Positions 23,936-36,205 of a DNA stretch of 64,000 nucleotides are shown one piece after another. The position numbers were made by a program, and so were the translations under genes. The notes under the pieces were generated by a model. That model was not told the DNA's origin. It saw only the letters and a program-made list of their open reading frames with translations, and did no database searches. Numbering within the stretch: the first letter of the stretch is position 1; the number at the start of each line of letters is the position of its first letter. Source of the stretch: Ganoderma boninense (lineage: Eukaryota; Basidiomycota; Agaricomycetes; Polyporales; Polyporaceae); contig CM035314.1 in NCBI GenBank assembly GCA_002900995.3, positions 2,887,234 through 2,951,233 on the forward strand, written 5' to 3'.

Positions 23936-24978
23936 TCACACACCCCACCCGACCATCCCGCCACCCATCGCGACCGCGACGACAACAGCAACCGCAACAG
24001 CCACGCCCGCCGCCGACGCGCCACCAACGCGGACGGGCGGGGGGACGCCGTTGTGGAACGTCGACTCGCTGGGGAGCGTCTGATCCCCGCCGGCGACGCT
24101 CGGGTCTGGGGTGAAGAGCACCGCGCTCGCACTGGCGCTGGCGCTGGAGCTCAGATGCAGGCTCGACACGGTGAGCGTCGTCGACGCGTGGACCGAGCTG
24201 AGCGCAGGGCCGGACGGGAGCTGTGTGTGCGCGCGCGCGTGTTAGCATCCGTATCTGTAAACCATAGGAGAGGGAGAGGGAGGAGGGAGAGGGAGAGGGA
24301 AGAGAGGGACGTACGGCAGCCGAGCCGGAGGGGCGCGCTGCTACAGAGCCCGAGACGGCGGGCGGGACGCCAGGGACAGAGGTAGAGGCAGAGTGGGGGA
24401 CCGATCCAGCCACGGGCGCGGTAGAGACGGGGTCGTTGGGCGGGACGATCTGCGACGTCGCGCTCGAGCTGTGGAGCGGCGACGGCGCGGGGCGCAGCGA
24501 CACCCGCGGGCTCCCGTGCGCCGTCGTGCTCGCGTGCGCCGTCGTCTCACTCTCAGGGGGATCAGGCGTCGGATGCAGGCGCGGCGTCGTGGGATCTGCT
24601 GCGTGCGAAGAGGACGACGCGGGCGGCGGCGCAGAGGTGGTGGCGGAGTGCGGGGGCGTCGGGGCGGGCGCGGAGGAGAGGGTGATGGTGACGCGAACGG
24701 TCGTCGTCGCGGTCACCGTCGTATCTGCTTGGGGCGCGCGCCTGAGGGGTGCCGCGCGTGCGACACCGTCCTATGATGCGCGGGTTAGGCTTCGTTCTCC
24801 CAGGCGGTGGACGGCCGAGCGTTGACAAGGGCAGCTCACCTCGGGGGCGACGGTGCGTACCGCCACGGCATGGGCTGTGCGGGCAGCGGCGGTATGAGCA
24901 TCGTACATTGGCTTGACGTACACACTCACCATGAGCGAGGACGAGGACGAGGGTAAGGATCGGCTTGAGGTACTGCAT
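23936..24978 (-). CDS. Ser/Thr/Pro-rich secreted protein, probable GPI-anchored
   Basis: Four exons: 24978-24930, 24874-24840, 24770-24315 and 24220-23936, 274 residues, phases consistent. Exon 1 is again 49 bases (MQYLKPILTLVLVLAH). The long exon is rich in Thr, Pro, Ser and Ala: ADTTVTATTTVRVTITL, then Pro/His/Thr segments. The last exon carries LSSVHASTTLTVSSLHLSSS and ends in a Gly/Ala/Val hydrophobic tail (GVAVAVAVVVAVAMGGGMVG) after small residues, as expected for GPI attachment. The organisation parallels the gene at 1446-2573. The third intron contains a purine-rich AGAGGG repeat run (24270-24306). The small second exon is chosen because it alone restores the frame. A wall or surface role is inferred. 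Confidence 0.65.
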
Positions 24979-25045
24979 GTCTGCCTACGCGACCCGAGGA
25001 CACTGCAGAGACGAGAGAGAGGGACGATAACCCCCATCAACTAGC

Positions 25046-25060
25046 CTGATATATAAGTAT
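25046..25060 (-). promoter_or_regulatory. TATA box of the 24978 gene
   Basis: ATACTTATATATCAG on the minus strand about 75 bases before the ATG at 24978. Confidence 0.6.
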
Positions 25061-25707
25061 ATGATGACAGGAGGGACAGGGAACCCAAGGGTTCCCCGAC
25101 GCCGAGCCGCGCGAGGTCCGCACCCTTCCATAACAAGCTGTTGAAACCTCGAGTCGTTGAGGCTTAACAGTGGTCTTGACGGGGTTCCAGGTGGTATCCC
25201 GCAGAATCTAGTTAGTCAGTTCCTTGAAATTAGAGATACGGGTTGTGAAGAGGGTCGTCTTTCTGCAAGCCCAGGCTCGCCGGGAAGAGGGTCGGGATTA
25301 CTTCCGAGTGTTGCCATCTGGCCAGCTGACGAAGGCGAGAGGGTAGCTAGTAGCAGGCGAGTGCCATAAGTCGGAAGTGGTACTCGTCGCACCAGAGCAT
25401 GAAGACTGGACCCAATTTGATGCCAAAGGAGGGACAAGTTGAAAGCGACGCCGATGATGGTGAAGACTCCATCGGCACCGGCGGATGCCGAGGCAGTGAA
25501 GGCAAGCGCCGTGTTCGAATCCCGCCCGTACCATAATATAAATCCGATGACGAACCATACAACAGACTACTACAGAGTGACGATGAACACACCACTTCCC
25601 TGTAACGAAAACCCCCAAAGGAACCACAATCACACCTGCCAAGCCGCCAAGCCCAGGGAAGGGTCCCATTTATCCCCCCTCTCCCTCGCGAACACCGCGA
25701 CCGAACC
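25061..25707. other. Intergenic, no gene supported
   Basis: Contains a GTTCGAATCCCG block (about 25513) that looks like a tRNA B box but does not fold into a T arm. Otherwise nothing is recognised. Confidence 0.5.
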
Positions 25708-26775
25708 TCACAGCACCACCCCAACGAACACCGCGAGGCCAGCCAGGACCCCCACGAGCGCCGTCATCCTCCCATTCGCACCGTCGAGCCCAGCAGCAGC
25801 AGCCGCGTTCTTGCCCTTGCCCGCGGCGGGGTTGAGCGCCTTCGACGCGTTGCCCGCCGCGCTCGGCGACGCCGACACCGACGCGCGCGCGGTGCTCGTC
25901 ACGAGAGCCACCGACCCTGTTGCTGCTGCGGGAGACGCGCTGGCACCGGTGGGGGAGACGGCGTGCGGGTGCGCGGGGAGCGGCTGGAGGTTCGACGGGG
26001 CCTCCGAGACCGCCGACGACGCTGGGCGCGCGTTGCGCACGGGGCCCGCGCCGGCGGCGGCGCTGGGGGTAGAGGGGCTTGCGGACGAGCTAGCGGCGGG
26101 TTTCGCGTTCTGTGAGGCAGATGTGGGGAGAGGGTTGAGATTGGGTGCGGGTGCGTTGAGTTGTTTGGGGTGGGGCGAGAGCGGCGATGGAGAAGAAGAA
26201 GGAGGGGAAGGAGAGAGCGAGACCTGGAGGGTGGGCATCGAGCAGACGGCGGGAGGACATACCGAGCTGTTCGGGGCGCCGCTATTGTCTTTGGCGGGAG
26301 TGGGGTTCGCCTCTGGGATAACGATTGGGGTGAGCAGCTGAGATGAGGACGAGGCAGTGGCGGCGAGGCGCGGGAAGGGAGAGGCACCTGCAGGGGATGG
26401 GGAAGAGGAAGGCAGCGCCTCTAGACCCTACAAAGGAAGATAATGATAGTGAGTGGGCGTGTAAGACGAGAGGGATGGCAGGGACGCACGACGCGGCCGG
26501 TCGCGTACTGTTGCTCCGGAGCGGCGAGAAGAGAGATAAGGGGGTCGTTCTGGAAGGGTATTGACGAAATGTGAGTGGCATTGAAGAGCTCAAGGGGGGG
26601 ACACCAACGTCAAGCAAGGCATTGGGGTCTTGAAGGAGACTATCTGCAACGACGAACGCGCGGACTGGAAGAAAAAGGTCAACGTTAGGGCAGCACGAGC
26701 TCCGCGAGAAGCGGGGAGGAACGCACGGCGAACGGTCGCCAGGAGGACATAAATGAGGGCATTTGGGAAGTGCAT
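25708..26775 (-). CDS. Secreted Pro/Ser/Ala-rich protein, probable GPI-anchored
   Basis: Three exons: 26775-26727 (49 bases, phase 1), 26664-26509 and 26420-25708. The sum is 918 bases, 305 residues. The leader MHFPNALIYVLLATVR is weakly hydrophobic. Exon 2 encodes FVVADSLLQDPNALLDVGVP. Exon 3 begins with Ser/Pro sequence, holds a short segment with two Cys (VCPPAVC), then long Ser/Pro/Ala stretches. It ends in GRMTALVGVLAGLAVFVGVV plus a final Leu, a typical GPI tail after Ala/Gly. The second intron is the least certain: its acceptor was chosen to keep the frame. The leader exon size links it to the other secreted genes here. Function is unknown. Confidence 0.55.
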
Positions 26776-29206
26776 CGTCGGTCCGAGTGGAAAGATAAGA
26801 GACTAATGAGCGTGGAGAGCCTGTGGGCGTAGAGTGTAGAATTCGAGGACGTCGTGGCGAAAGAAGAGGGCAAAGACGAGGCTGGCCAACCGTGATGTGA
26901 GGGTATATGGCCTCTCTTCGACATTTTGAACGTGCTGACAGCGGTGGAGTGGATCCTTCGCCCGCTCGGTTCTTCGTCTGTTCGTTTTGCGGGTGCTCAT
27001 CGAGACTGTCTCCAAGTTCCGTCACTCTTTTCGTCCGCGATCGAGGGTGTCCATTCCATGGCGTTCAGAGTTCCCATTGCCCGATGTTTCGAAGGCCATG
27101 TTCTGAATCAATGTTATAGCGTTCGATGTTTTCCAGGCTCTGCTGTGCGAAGAGGGCGGCGACTGGAGAGGATCCGCGACTGTGGTGGTTCACCTTCAAG
27201 TTTTCCAGGTGCGTCGATCGCTGCTGCCACGATTGAGTTGGTCGGGCTACGATTGATAATGACGGGATATTCTGGGGGAGAAGCCCGACATGAAGGTCTA
27301 TTTCGCTTGGAAGCCGAAAGTGGACATGGCGGGCGCGCATCGGGGTGGCGTGCAGGTCGGTGGCGAGGCCATAGAACAATCTGGTAGGATACACGGCTTC
27401 CGTGGTGGATGTCATGTGTATCGGATGTCCTTGAACCAAACCGAGTGGAGGGCCGCTCACGTACCGACGATCGAGGGAAGAAGGCCGACCGTCGACAGAC
27501 GAAGACACCCCCTCGGTGTCCATGAGCACACGTGGCGTCATTGTGAAGACCTGCATAGCCGTGGCCCTGCCATGGAATGTGATGGGAATACGAACCGCGG
27601 CCAGGACGTCCTACGAAACACCTTGTCATTCTAAGACACTGTGATCCGAGAAGCCTTCAGTGACTGTGCATCGCGATGTCTCATAGTTCTGCTGGAAACG
27701 AATTCCACGACGTCGCGTCGACGAGGTCGGCTACAAGAAACGCTGCGCGTGACGTCGACTAGGCAACGAGATACGAGTTGAAGTCGAAATCGCCAGCACC
27801 AGCGCAATTCCTGGGCAAGTGGGCGATATAGCCCGGTCCAGAACCGATGAGCAGTAGCCATCAGATTCATGCTCGCAAAGCTTCTTCTGGCGTTCTGCCG
27901 AAAATCACGAACCCACCCACCCGCACAAATTTAGTTTGGGATCGACTCGTGCACAAGTTTTAGACGATCCAGCAGATTTTCGAAATCAGGGTCAGATCAT
28001 TTCGTCTGGACTTCGGGGGGTGCGCCTAGCGACTTCGTGCACCTGGAGAAAGGCGAAAAGTGCTAGAGAGCTGCCTTGTCAAGAGTCGAACCCGATTGGC
28101 TCATCCGCAGGGTCTTGATTCGCGGGGTCGACGCCCCGAAACGACTTCAAACTCGATTCGCATCTTCCACAACAATATCAGTGCAGCTGGAGCAGTCTCT
28201 CCTCTCAATTTCGAGAATGCGAAATGAAAAAAAAGATGCGAGAGGAGCCACGTCCGCCCTACACAGCCTCAGGACCAGTTGGGCATCGTGCTGCGGGTGT
28301 TTAAATTCGGGAAAATCTGCCAGGGTTACCTCGGATGCGTGACAGCTCATCAGAGCCAGAAGGTCCGAATTCGAAACGACCACCACCATGACGTGGAGTC
28401 GCGAGTCGCGACGCACCTTGGACTCGAACGACCACCGTTCTCCGTATACACATCCGCCTACAGGTCGACGCCCCAGCTGTCTGGTAAGTCGAGTCCAAGA
28501 CAAAGAATGACGGCCGTCAGCGCGAGTGTTCTGGCCAAGGGGAGTGGAGAAAGGCAAGTATGTATGTCGCCTTGATGTCGCCCGCTCGAGCGTGGACATT
28601 GGTTCTGGGCCCATTCAAATTGATGGCGGCGTTTTCCGAGCGGGCTGCTCGGACAGCGCTTACTTAGAGGGCGTCGAGTCGACCTGCGTGGCTGAAGCTA
28701 AGTACTTGGTATTAGCGAGTGGCAAGTGAACAACTCGTCATGGTCCTCCTCACGGCTCTGTCAGGTACGCAAATAAGTATAGACGCACCCCTACTTTCCA
28801 CGCGTACTCTAGCATGATGCAGCACACAGGGCCATTTTCGCACCAGGTAACGAGATCGAGGCGAAAATTGGCCTGGTCCCGGCCCCTCGAATCCGGACAA
28901 AATCGCGCTCCTGCACGCCGCCTCTTCCCCCCTTCTTCCCCTCGTCCAGGAAAGTGGCTGCTTGGGGCCAAACATCCTGATTTAATCCCGCCAAATCGGC
29001 CCCAAATTGGGGCCTGATCTGTCGGACAAATCTGAGGTAAATTTCAGGAAAGCGATCAGGTATCTTGGTGGATTGTCGGGAGTCCTGCCTACCCTGAGGG
29101 CCTCAAGGTTTCCCCGATGCCAGTTCGCCGCTGGGGTTCAAAATTCAAATAATTTGCCTTGCTCCGCCTCAGGCTCGCGTGCGTCGCGACCCATACGATG
29201 GTGTGT
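26776..29206. other. Intergenic, no gene supported
   Basis: Frames of 100-170 codons occur on both strands (27065-27630, 28147-28614) without motif or consistent splicing. The minus frame at 28147-28614 reads like ordinary protein in places (SNSDLLALMS, TLADFPEF), so it may be a decayed exon. I cannot assign it. Confidence 0.4.
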
Positions 29207-29216
29207 GTATATAAAA
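29207..29216 (+). promoter_or_regulatory. TATA box of the 29372 gene
   Basis: GTATATAAAA about 160 bases before the ATG at 29372. Confidence 0.7.
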
Positions 29217-29371
29217 CTAGTGCTGCTGCTGGGCTGCCTTCGTGGCTGTCAATACCCGCCGTTTTGCTCTCTCACTCTCCTCCTCTTCCGTATTCATCTG
29301 GCAGCACTGTCCGCTGGCATCGCATCGCGCAAACTGGTCGTCCGGGCCCTCAACTTCAAACTGGGAGAGAG

Positions 29372-30763
29372 ATGTCCGCCGCGAGCGAGGCCGCGTTCCC
29401 CATCGACCGAGCTTCGGTACGTCGGGCCCGTTCCCTCGCCCTTTCTCCCTAGTCCCCGCCGCCTTCGCGTTTCTCACCGTGTGCGTGTTCGTGTTTGTGT
29501 TTCTCAGCTCATGGCGCTCTGGGTCGAGTCGCTCGCGTTCGGGGCGTTCACGGTCCTGTACGCCATCGCCATCTGGATCCTCCTCTACAAGGAGCGCAAG
29601 CGCAACAGCGCGACGCCAAACAAGCGGCTCTTCGCGACCTCGACCCTCATGTGGCTCCTCTCCATCGCGGTACGCCCTCCCCCCCTTCCTCGCTCCGGGA
29701 TGGCATATTTTTGCTCATGCCCGCGCTGCAGCACCTGGCGATCGACGTGCAGCGGGCGGACAAGGCGTTCGTCGCGCACGGGGGCGTGCCGGGCGGGAGC
29801 GCGGACTTCTTCAACACGCTGAGCAACCCGACGCTCGTCGCCAAGGACGTCATCTACGTCACCCAGACCCTCATCGGCGACACCTTCGTCACCTACCGCC
29901 TTTTCATGGTCTGGAACCGCTCCTGGCCCGTCGTCGCGCTTCCCGTCCTCCTCCTCCTCGGGGCTGCCGGTGCGTCGCTTTCAGTCCTGATCAGTTAAGG
30001 GGGGGTTCTGTGCTGACGGAGGAAGTTCTGGTGCAGTGGCGGGGTACGGGGCGTGCGTGGAGATCGGGATCGTCGAGGGCCTCGGGGTCATCTTCGCGTC
30101 GAACATCGCACCCTGGGGCAAGGCCTTCTTCATTATCTCGCTCAGCACCAACCTCTTTGCCACAGGTGAGTCGCGCGCCATCCATCTACCTGCGCTTGCA
30201 CAAATATCATCCATATATCGATACCGGTGATCTCTTTCAGTGCTCATTGCGTCGCGCATCGTCTGGCTCAACCGCCGCATGAAGAAGACGTACCGCGCGG
30301 GCGGGCTCTCGCACTGGGACGTCGTCGAGACCCTCGTCCAGTCCGCCGCCGTGTACTCCGCCACGCTCGCCTCCCTCCTCGGCACCTACCTCGCCGGCTC
30401 CAACGCGCAGTACATCTGTCTCGACCTCCTCACCCCCATCATCGTGCGTCCCCCCCTCTCCTCCTTTTGCACAACCAGTGCTTGCTCACGCAGATACGGA
30501 CCCGGCGGCAGGGCGTGGTGTTCACGCTGATCATCATCCGCGTGGGTCTGGGCGACACGATGAGCGAGCTGTCGGGGAACAGGACGCACACGTCCGACTT
30601 CCACGGGCAGACGATCGGCGGCACGGACCACAACTACAACCTGCGCCCGCTCGCGATTAACGTCTCCGTCGCGCGCTCGGAGGCGCACGACCGCCAGTCG
30701 CTCGACATGTTCGACCGCAAGGACGACGGCGGGGACCTCGCCGACACCGAGAGGGCCGTGTAG
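29372..30763 (+). CDS. Seven-transmembrane-type fungal protein
   Basis: Six exons: 29372-29416, 29508-29669, 29732-29969, 30037-30165, 30241-30443 and 30494 (or 30512)-30763. The two acceptors for the last exon differ by 18 bases, so both keep the frame. The protein is about 340 residues. Membrane segments in order: MALWVESLAFGAFTVLYAIA, LFATSTLMWLLSIA, VIYVTQTLIGDTFVTYRLFM, WPVVALPVLLLLGAA, APWGKAFFIISLSTNLF, VETLVQSAAVYSATLASLL and GVVFTLIIIRVGLG. Motifs YRLFMVWNR and LIASRIVWLNRRM correspond to the conserved GDAxxLxRxYxLW and IGYRAW positions of the three paralogues in this window. It is thus a distant relative of the same fold. The tail (NRTHTSDFHGQT, then acidic) is cytosolic in type. 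Multi-copy families of this kind are common in agaricomycetes. Ligand and role are unknown. Confidence 0.8.
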
Positions 30764-31683
30764 AATTCATGACGGACGATGCATTTGCGCGTACACTGTA
30801 TTGTTGGATTACATGAGTCCCCATGTCCTGCGCTGTGTACAGTAATATGCATATGTACGGGTGTGCTCACTCACTTCGTCGCTCCTTTCATTGCGATCTT
30901 TTCTCGTGGCTGCCGTTGGGAGTCGTGATGACGAACAGCTGTCGCTTGCTGTCGATACCTGCCTAGACCTACCTCGCGCGAGGATCCTGGAATACAATTT
31001 CGTGCGCACAGTAGCAACAGGCGGACAAAACAGGATGTCGACATGACGCCACTGCCAGGGCCTTGCTCAATTTGATGCGGCCGTGTCGGTCATTAATGCT
31101 AGTGCTGGTGGGGGGCCCAGACCACAGACCTCGATTTGACGTGCTCGTCAGTGTTATGATCCCCGTCGAGGCTACCAGCGGAACTCACCCGAATTTGAAT
31201 GCATATTGCAGGTCCATGTAGCGCTCAAGATCTCTGGGCCAGTTCGAGCTCCGCTGATGAGTTTACGGCGACTCTAAACCCGCAGAGTCTTACGGATAGT
31301 CATCCAGTCGTCATGCTGATTCGGGGTCGAGCGAGAGGCGGCGGGCCCGCTGTTTCTTGCTGTTCCCCCTTATTCCCCTCTGTTCCCCCACAACTGCCGA
31401 CGTTTCTGTGGCAGATGGGGCTGATGGGAGGTCAAGCAGGGTCAAGCATAGCGAGACCAGAGTTAGCCTTTGGCGATGGTTTGGCCGTTGTGTCGGCTCG
31501 TGTCTGCCTCTTCCAGCGAGTCGCCGTGAGGGAAATCGGAAAAGGCAACTCTAGCGCGCCCGTGAGACTGATGTTTCCCACGCCTTCTCCACGTCCGACT
31601 CCTGCCGACTCCTGCAGTGTATGTATCACTCGTACTGCATGGAGGTCCCCACAACGTTCTCTGTCGCTTCTCACTCTTCTCTC
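30764..31683. other. Intergenic, no gene supported
   Basis: One plus-strand frame (31199-31861) is open for about 220 codons but is low in protein-like features and crosses the tandem repeat at 31684. I do not call it. Confidence 0.45.
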
Positions 31684-31742
31684 TTCATTGCTTCAAACTC
31701 TTCATTGCTTCAAACTCTTCATTGCTTCAAACTATTCATTAT
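31684..31742. repeat. 17-base tandem repeat
   Basis: Three near-perfect copies of TTCATTGCTTCAAACTC and a partial fourth, about 150 bases upstream of a possible ATG at 31892. Confidence 0.9.
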
Positions 31743-31891
31743 TTGACGTTCTCTGTGCGAAGCTGCATGCCATCTCTGAGCGGTTGTCGCCCCGGTCCAC
31801 GTCTTATACGCCGCTGACACCCCTAGCCGCACTCTCTCTTCGAACTCGTACGTCCCAGTGAACTCTAGAAAATCTCGATTTCGTATTCAAC

Positions 31892-32164
31892 ATGGATCCC
31901 TCGCGGCCATCGACCGAGTCGTCGTGTTCGAGGTCATCGATCCATCCGTGCTCCTCTCTTTCTGTGGGACGGGACTGGCGTTCGCGTTGGGGTGGATACG
32001 GAGGAGACTGGGAAAGGATGGGCTGGGGATGGCATGAGAGACGAAGCCCATTGTGGCTTGGTACGTTTACCATCATGCACTTTGTCCCTGCATTTTCTAG
32101 AGACTAGACCTCCTCGCGTTTCGTCCTATACCTTGGTTGGCTGGTCTACCCTGGGAGCTTTGTA
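31892..32164 (+). CDS. Possible small two-exon gene, unrecognised
   Basis: The ATG at 31892 lies about 90 bases after a CTTATACG TATA-like element, with a good AAC-ATG-G context. Exon 1 (31892-32060) encodes a Ser-rich start and then an Arg/Trp/Gly-rich segment (RWGGYGGDWERMGWGWHE). It ends at a GTACGT donor in phase 1. Joining to 32101 gives a short end, SSYTLVGWSTLGAL, and a stop at 32164, about 77 residues. The intron would be only 40 bases. No homology is recognised. It may be a chance frame. Confidence 0.25.
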
Positions 32165-32983
32165 ACCCAAGGTGACTAGACGGACTGTGCGGCAGCTTTC
32201 TTGGATGTCTCCCCTTCCGACAGTGTCTTCGCCTGAGTGCGCCATATGGACCCATTCACTCCCGGCGGCCCCTTGCTCTTCGCCCATGCCGGCATCGCCT
32301 CGTACCACGTCTAGACTGCAATGCGAGATCTTCCCATCCCCACACAGTGGAAAGAGATAGAAACGTGGTGCCGGGACCATTTCCTGAGCCCCTGCTGGAC
32401 GCTTTTAGCATGAGAAGAAAAACCCTGGGACGCGCCGCAGTTGGGAAGACGATCTGCACGAGCGTGGATGCGTACGGTGTATACGGGGATAGACGGTATT
32501 ATCTGACTTTTCAGGCCAGAGAGCACGACTCCAAGTGTGAGCGGCGTTCAATCCGAGACACTATATGCGCCAGAAAACAGCGATACGGTATTGACTCTAA
32601 TCTATGAGAATGCTCAAGATGATAGGTGTGTCGAAGTCCGGGTTAGTGTTGGCGTGCTTTTTCTATCGCGCCGTTAACGTGCTCAACTTGGCAGGCCATG
32701 GGACGCTGCGCAGCCCTCGTATTCACATATGAAAACTTGCTTCCCAGCAAGCGAAGCCGTCATCCGCAGAGAACATGAATAACTAGGCTCAAGAGAATCG
32801 CCCGAAGGTGAGACGACGTCGAGGGACGTCGATCGGGGCTTCACCCTCTCTTTGTCTCACCTCCTCGTCTTACGCTCTCCGACATCGTCGTCGTCGTAAG
32901 CCCCGCCTTCGCTGAAACTGCCTCGTCCCACATCTCAAGACTCCCAGGTCTTCTCCATCGCGAATCAAACATCCTCCAACATC
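32165..32983. other. Upstream region of the 32984 gene
   Basis: No gene supported. Contains an imperfect GACGTCGAGGGACGTC repeat near 32815 and a CT-rich stretch (32850-32960) directly before the ATG. Confidence 0.45.
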
Positions 32984-34795
32984 ATGGCGAACATCACGAG
33001 CACGGAACTGTTGTTCCTGTACGATGCAGCCTTGTATGCACGTTCTACAGGAAACCTAGCACTCGGGCAGCTGTCGAGCACCCTGGTAAACTCGAGCTTG
33101 TTCGGTGAGACTCACCCTCCCATCCTGCGCTCCCCAACTGTCCGCCATCAGGCTAACACCGGCGGTCAACAGGCGTGCTGACGCTGTCCGCCCTCGTCGC
33201 CGCCTCCCTACTCGCGTCAGCTCCTCTCCTATGATGTAGTGGCATCGGCGAGCCCCAGCTCCATCCTCATCGAAACGGTATTTTGCGTTCACAGACCGCG
33301 CTCACGGCGAGACGTCCGGAACATCTCCCTCCTGTTCGCGACGGGCGCGATGTACGCGGGGACGACGGTATACTTCGCGCTCCGCCTCCGCAACCTCGCG
33401 CACGACGTCGGCGCCGTGTACACCAACGTCGGGGCGCTCCTCAGCGACCTCCAGGCGTGCTACCTCGCGAGCCTCGCCGGGACCGTCTCCGGCTCCAACT
33501 CGACGCAGTCGCAGTGCACGACCTCGCAGACCCTCGGCGACCTCGCCGGGCCGAGCGACCTCCCGCCGCAGTATTGCGCCGGGACGGCCGCCCTTACTGT
33601 CAACGTGAGCCCTCGCTTTCTGAGTCATTGTTTTTTGAGTGGCCTTTCTAATTAGCAGCTTGTCCGCGCGGGACATATGTAGGCTGTACTCGGAATCGCG
33701 ATCCTTTGCTGGCGCGCCTGCGCGCTCTGGCCCCGGAGGCGCACGATACCGCTCCTCCTCGGCTCGCTGGTCCTCGCGACCTGTGGTACGTTTCTGTTTC
33801 TGCGTCGTCCGCCGCCCATGTGCAGCACGCTTACTCATGAGACATACCTGCAGCCCTCGGTATCGCCGGCATGAGCGTCGCGTGCCGCGCCGTCGCACAG
33901 GAGAACCCGCTGAGGCTGGACGGGCCCGGCGTCGGGTCGTTCTTGGTGGGCAACGACTTGGGCATCGCCGCGGCCTCGCTCGCGTTCGTCACCGTGCTCG
34001 CCGCGAGTGCGCTGATCGGCTTCAGAGCGTGGTAGGACCGTAGTCTTCCCATCTCGCGAGTAGGGACGCACTCACCCTCGGGGACAGGCAGCTGAGAACG
34101 AGCATCCGGAGCCGCCTCCGGCAGGGCTCAGCGCGGGCAAGGATGGGAGGCGCGCTGGCGCTGACGATCGAGCTGGGTGTCGTGTACTGCGTCATATGGG
34201 TATGCTTCTTTTTCTCCGAGCCGTGACAGGCGTCTCTGATCCATGACCCAGGGATTCGTCGTCGGCGCGACAGCTACGATGGACAACACGCTGGGCATCC
34301 TTGAGGACCCCAACACTGGCTTCGAGGAGATCGTGTACACCCAGAACCCGGCATCGTTCGTGCGGGATTTCTGGGTGTTCGACCTCGGCGCGCTGACACC
34401 GCTCACCGTGCGTCCCCTACCGCACACACCTCCTCTAACGTAATATATATTAAGTCACTCTCTGACCCTTCCCTGTCTCTCCACAGGCAATCTATCCGCT
34501 GCTGCTCCTAGTCGTCATCGCGCTCAACAAGTCGCTCCTCTTTGACTCGGAGCACGACCGGGAGGGCTTCGAGCGCATCACGTCCCGTCACGGCGCTCTG
34601 GGCTCGGGCGAGCCGCGGTCACCCACGCAATGGCGGCGCAAGTTCCTCCTCGCGAGCCCGCAGCCGGTGCTCATCGACCACCGCGCGCCCGGGGCTGGCG
34701 TCGAGGTGTTCGCGCTGAGCCATAAGCGTTCGCATTCGGGATGGGAGGAGGCGGATGCTGTGTCGTTCAAGGGGAAGAAGGGTGAGCTGTTGTAG
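32984..34795 (+). CDS. Seven-transmembrane-type protein, fungal paralogue family (copy 3)
   Basis: Eight exons. Starts near 32984, 33172, 33296, 33683, 33854, 34088, 34252 and 34488, stop at 34795. The exon-intron plan matches the paralogues at 21723 and 37848. Aligning segments: LVNSSLFG / VLTLSALVAASLL, NISLLFATGAMYAGTTVYFA, YCAGTAALTVN, AVLGIAILCWRACALWPR, IPLLLGSLVLATC, DLGIAAASLAFVTVLAASAL, IGFRAW, ALALTIELGVVYCVIW and AIYPLLLLVVIALNKS. The C-terminal tail (about 90 residues) is charged and lacks membrane segments. The extracellular loop between segments is Cys-containing and N-glycosylatable (GSNSTQSQC). Here the second intron starts with GT, while the two paralogues use GC at this site. 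The short VLTLSALV exon boundary is the least certain part. Sensing or transport is conjecture. Confidence 0.7.
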
Positions 34796-36205
34796 GTTGG
34801 CCACTGATGTGCCAGTCACGACGAGATGCGATTTGGCGTATGAAGGACGGACAGATGGTATGTGCCAGCGGGGGACTCGCTGGCGATGGGCGTTTGAGGC
34901 CACGATATCCGCAGCATGTAGGGGTTACTCATTCTTATGTCAACAGAGTTGTTTTGCAATGCGACCACCGACGACGCTCGACCTTTCACGGAGCAGGGAA
35001 AGTCAACGACATTGGCCGGCTGCGAGTACTTATGCATTATGATGGATGGATCCAGTTGTCCATCCATACGGCGTAAGGCGATGTTGTTGCTTCTGATACT
35101 GCGGCGTGGTAAGCACCACTAGCGGCCGTGGCTAGGATCTGGAGCCGGGACGACTGTGCAGTCCGAGCGACTCGGACGGCAAGCCACTTGCAGCTCTCGC
35201 GCGACAACCGGAGTACAGGTGCGACCAAGTATTTTCGGGGATGCGATGGTCGTCAATGATGTTGAGGAGACAGACTAAACATAACATACGCACTGGCTAT
35301 TTTGAGCCGGAGATCACTGTGAAGGCAGAGCTGAAGGAATAGGGCGCTGATTTGCCATCACGAGTCGGAGGCGCAGTGCCGCCCATCGCGTCCACCACTC
35401 GACGTGCTGCCAGGTTGCTGCACACCTTCTCCCAGCACACCTTCCAATCGACGAGGCAGCAAAGGGCAGTTCCTTTCCAGTCAAGTCAATGGCGATCAAG
35501 AGCGTATTTTATAGTAAGTATAAGTAGTACGCGCGCGCGCGGAGGCGAGTGGCTTCAAATTTGCGCTCGTCTAGAACGGCCCGGAGCCCCGAAACACTCA
35601 GGCTGCTGGTAGCTCCACAAGTTCAAGTTCACATCACACTTTCGCACCGTCATCCTCCCTTTCAAAAGACACCACCAACGGTGAATAGCATCAGCGAAAG
35701 ACCTCGGCTTCGCAGCATCCCCGTAGCCCGTGGTGCGTTTTGATTCCGTCGGCAACCATTGATGCAGATGGAGCATGGCCGCTTGAACTTGAAGTGCAGC
35801 CTTCACAGCATCGGGTACAGCCTAAGGCCTAAGGCCTGAGAGGGCCTGAGTTGCGAGCTCGAGGGCGCGCGGGGCCATGTATACGGGTAGGCATATGTAT
35901 ACGCCTACGGTCGCATTGAGAGAGGCTCCCCCCCGTTCCCTCGCCCCTCTCCCCTCGCCGTTGCTTCCAAATTATCTGCGTACTACTTACGCCACTGTGA
36001 CTCGCCAAGGTTCGTGTCCGACTCGCGGCCCCATTCGCGCCATTCTATTCTTGTGCAAGACGTATATACATATCCCTCGCGCTCCGTCGACGCCCTCTAG
36101 AAACTCATCCCTTCTTTCCCCGCTCTCTCTTCCCCCTTGTCCGCCTTGCTCTTCCCCCTTGTCCGCCTTGCTCCTCCGACTAGTCGACTTGGCCAGAGTC
36201 TCGCG
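34796..36205. other. Intergenic; upstream region of the 36206 gene
   Basis: No gene supported. From about 35340 the sequence shares blocks with the upstream region of the paralogue at 18553 (read on the other strand), including TTGTGCAAGACGT/TTGTGCAACACGT just before the leader. Confidence 0.5.

Noticed and set aside
25490..25545. tRNA-like GTTCGAATCCCG block
   Set aside because: The bases around it do not form a five-pair T stem, and no acceptor or anticodon arm is found.
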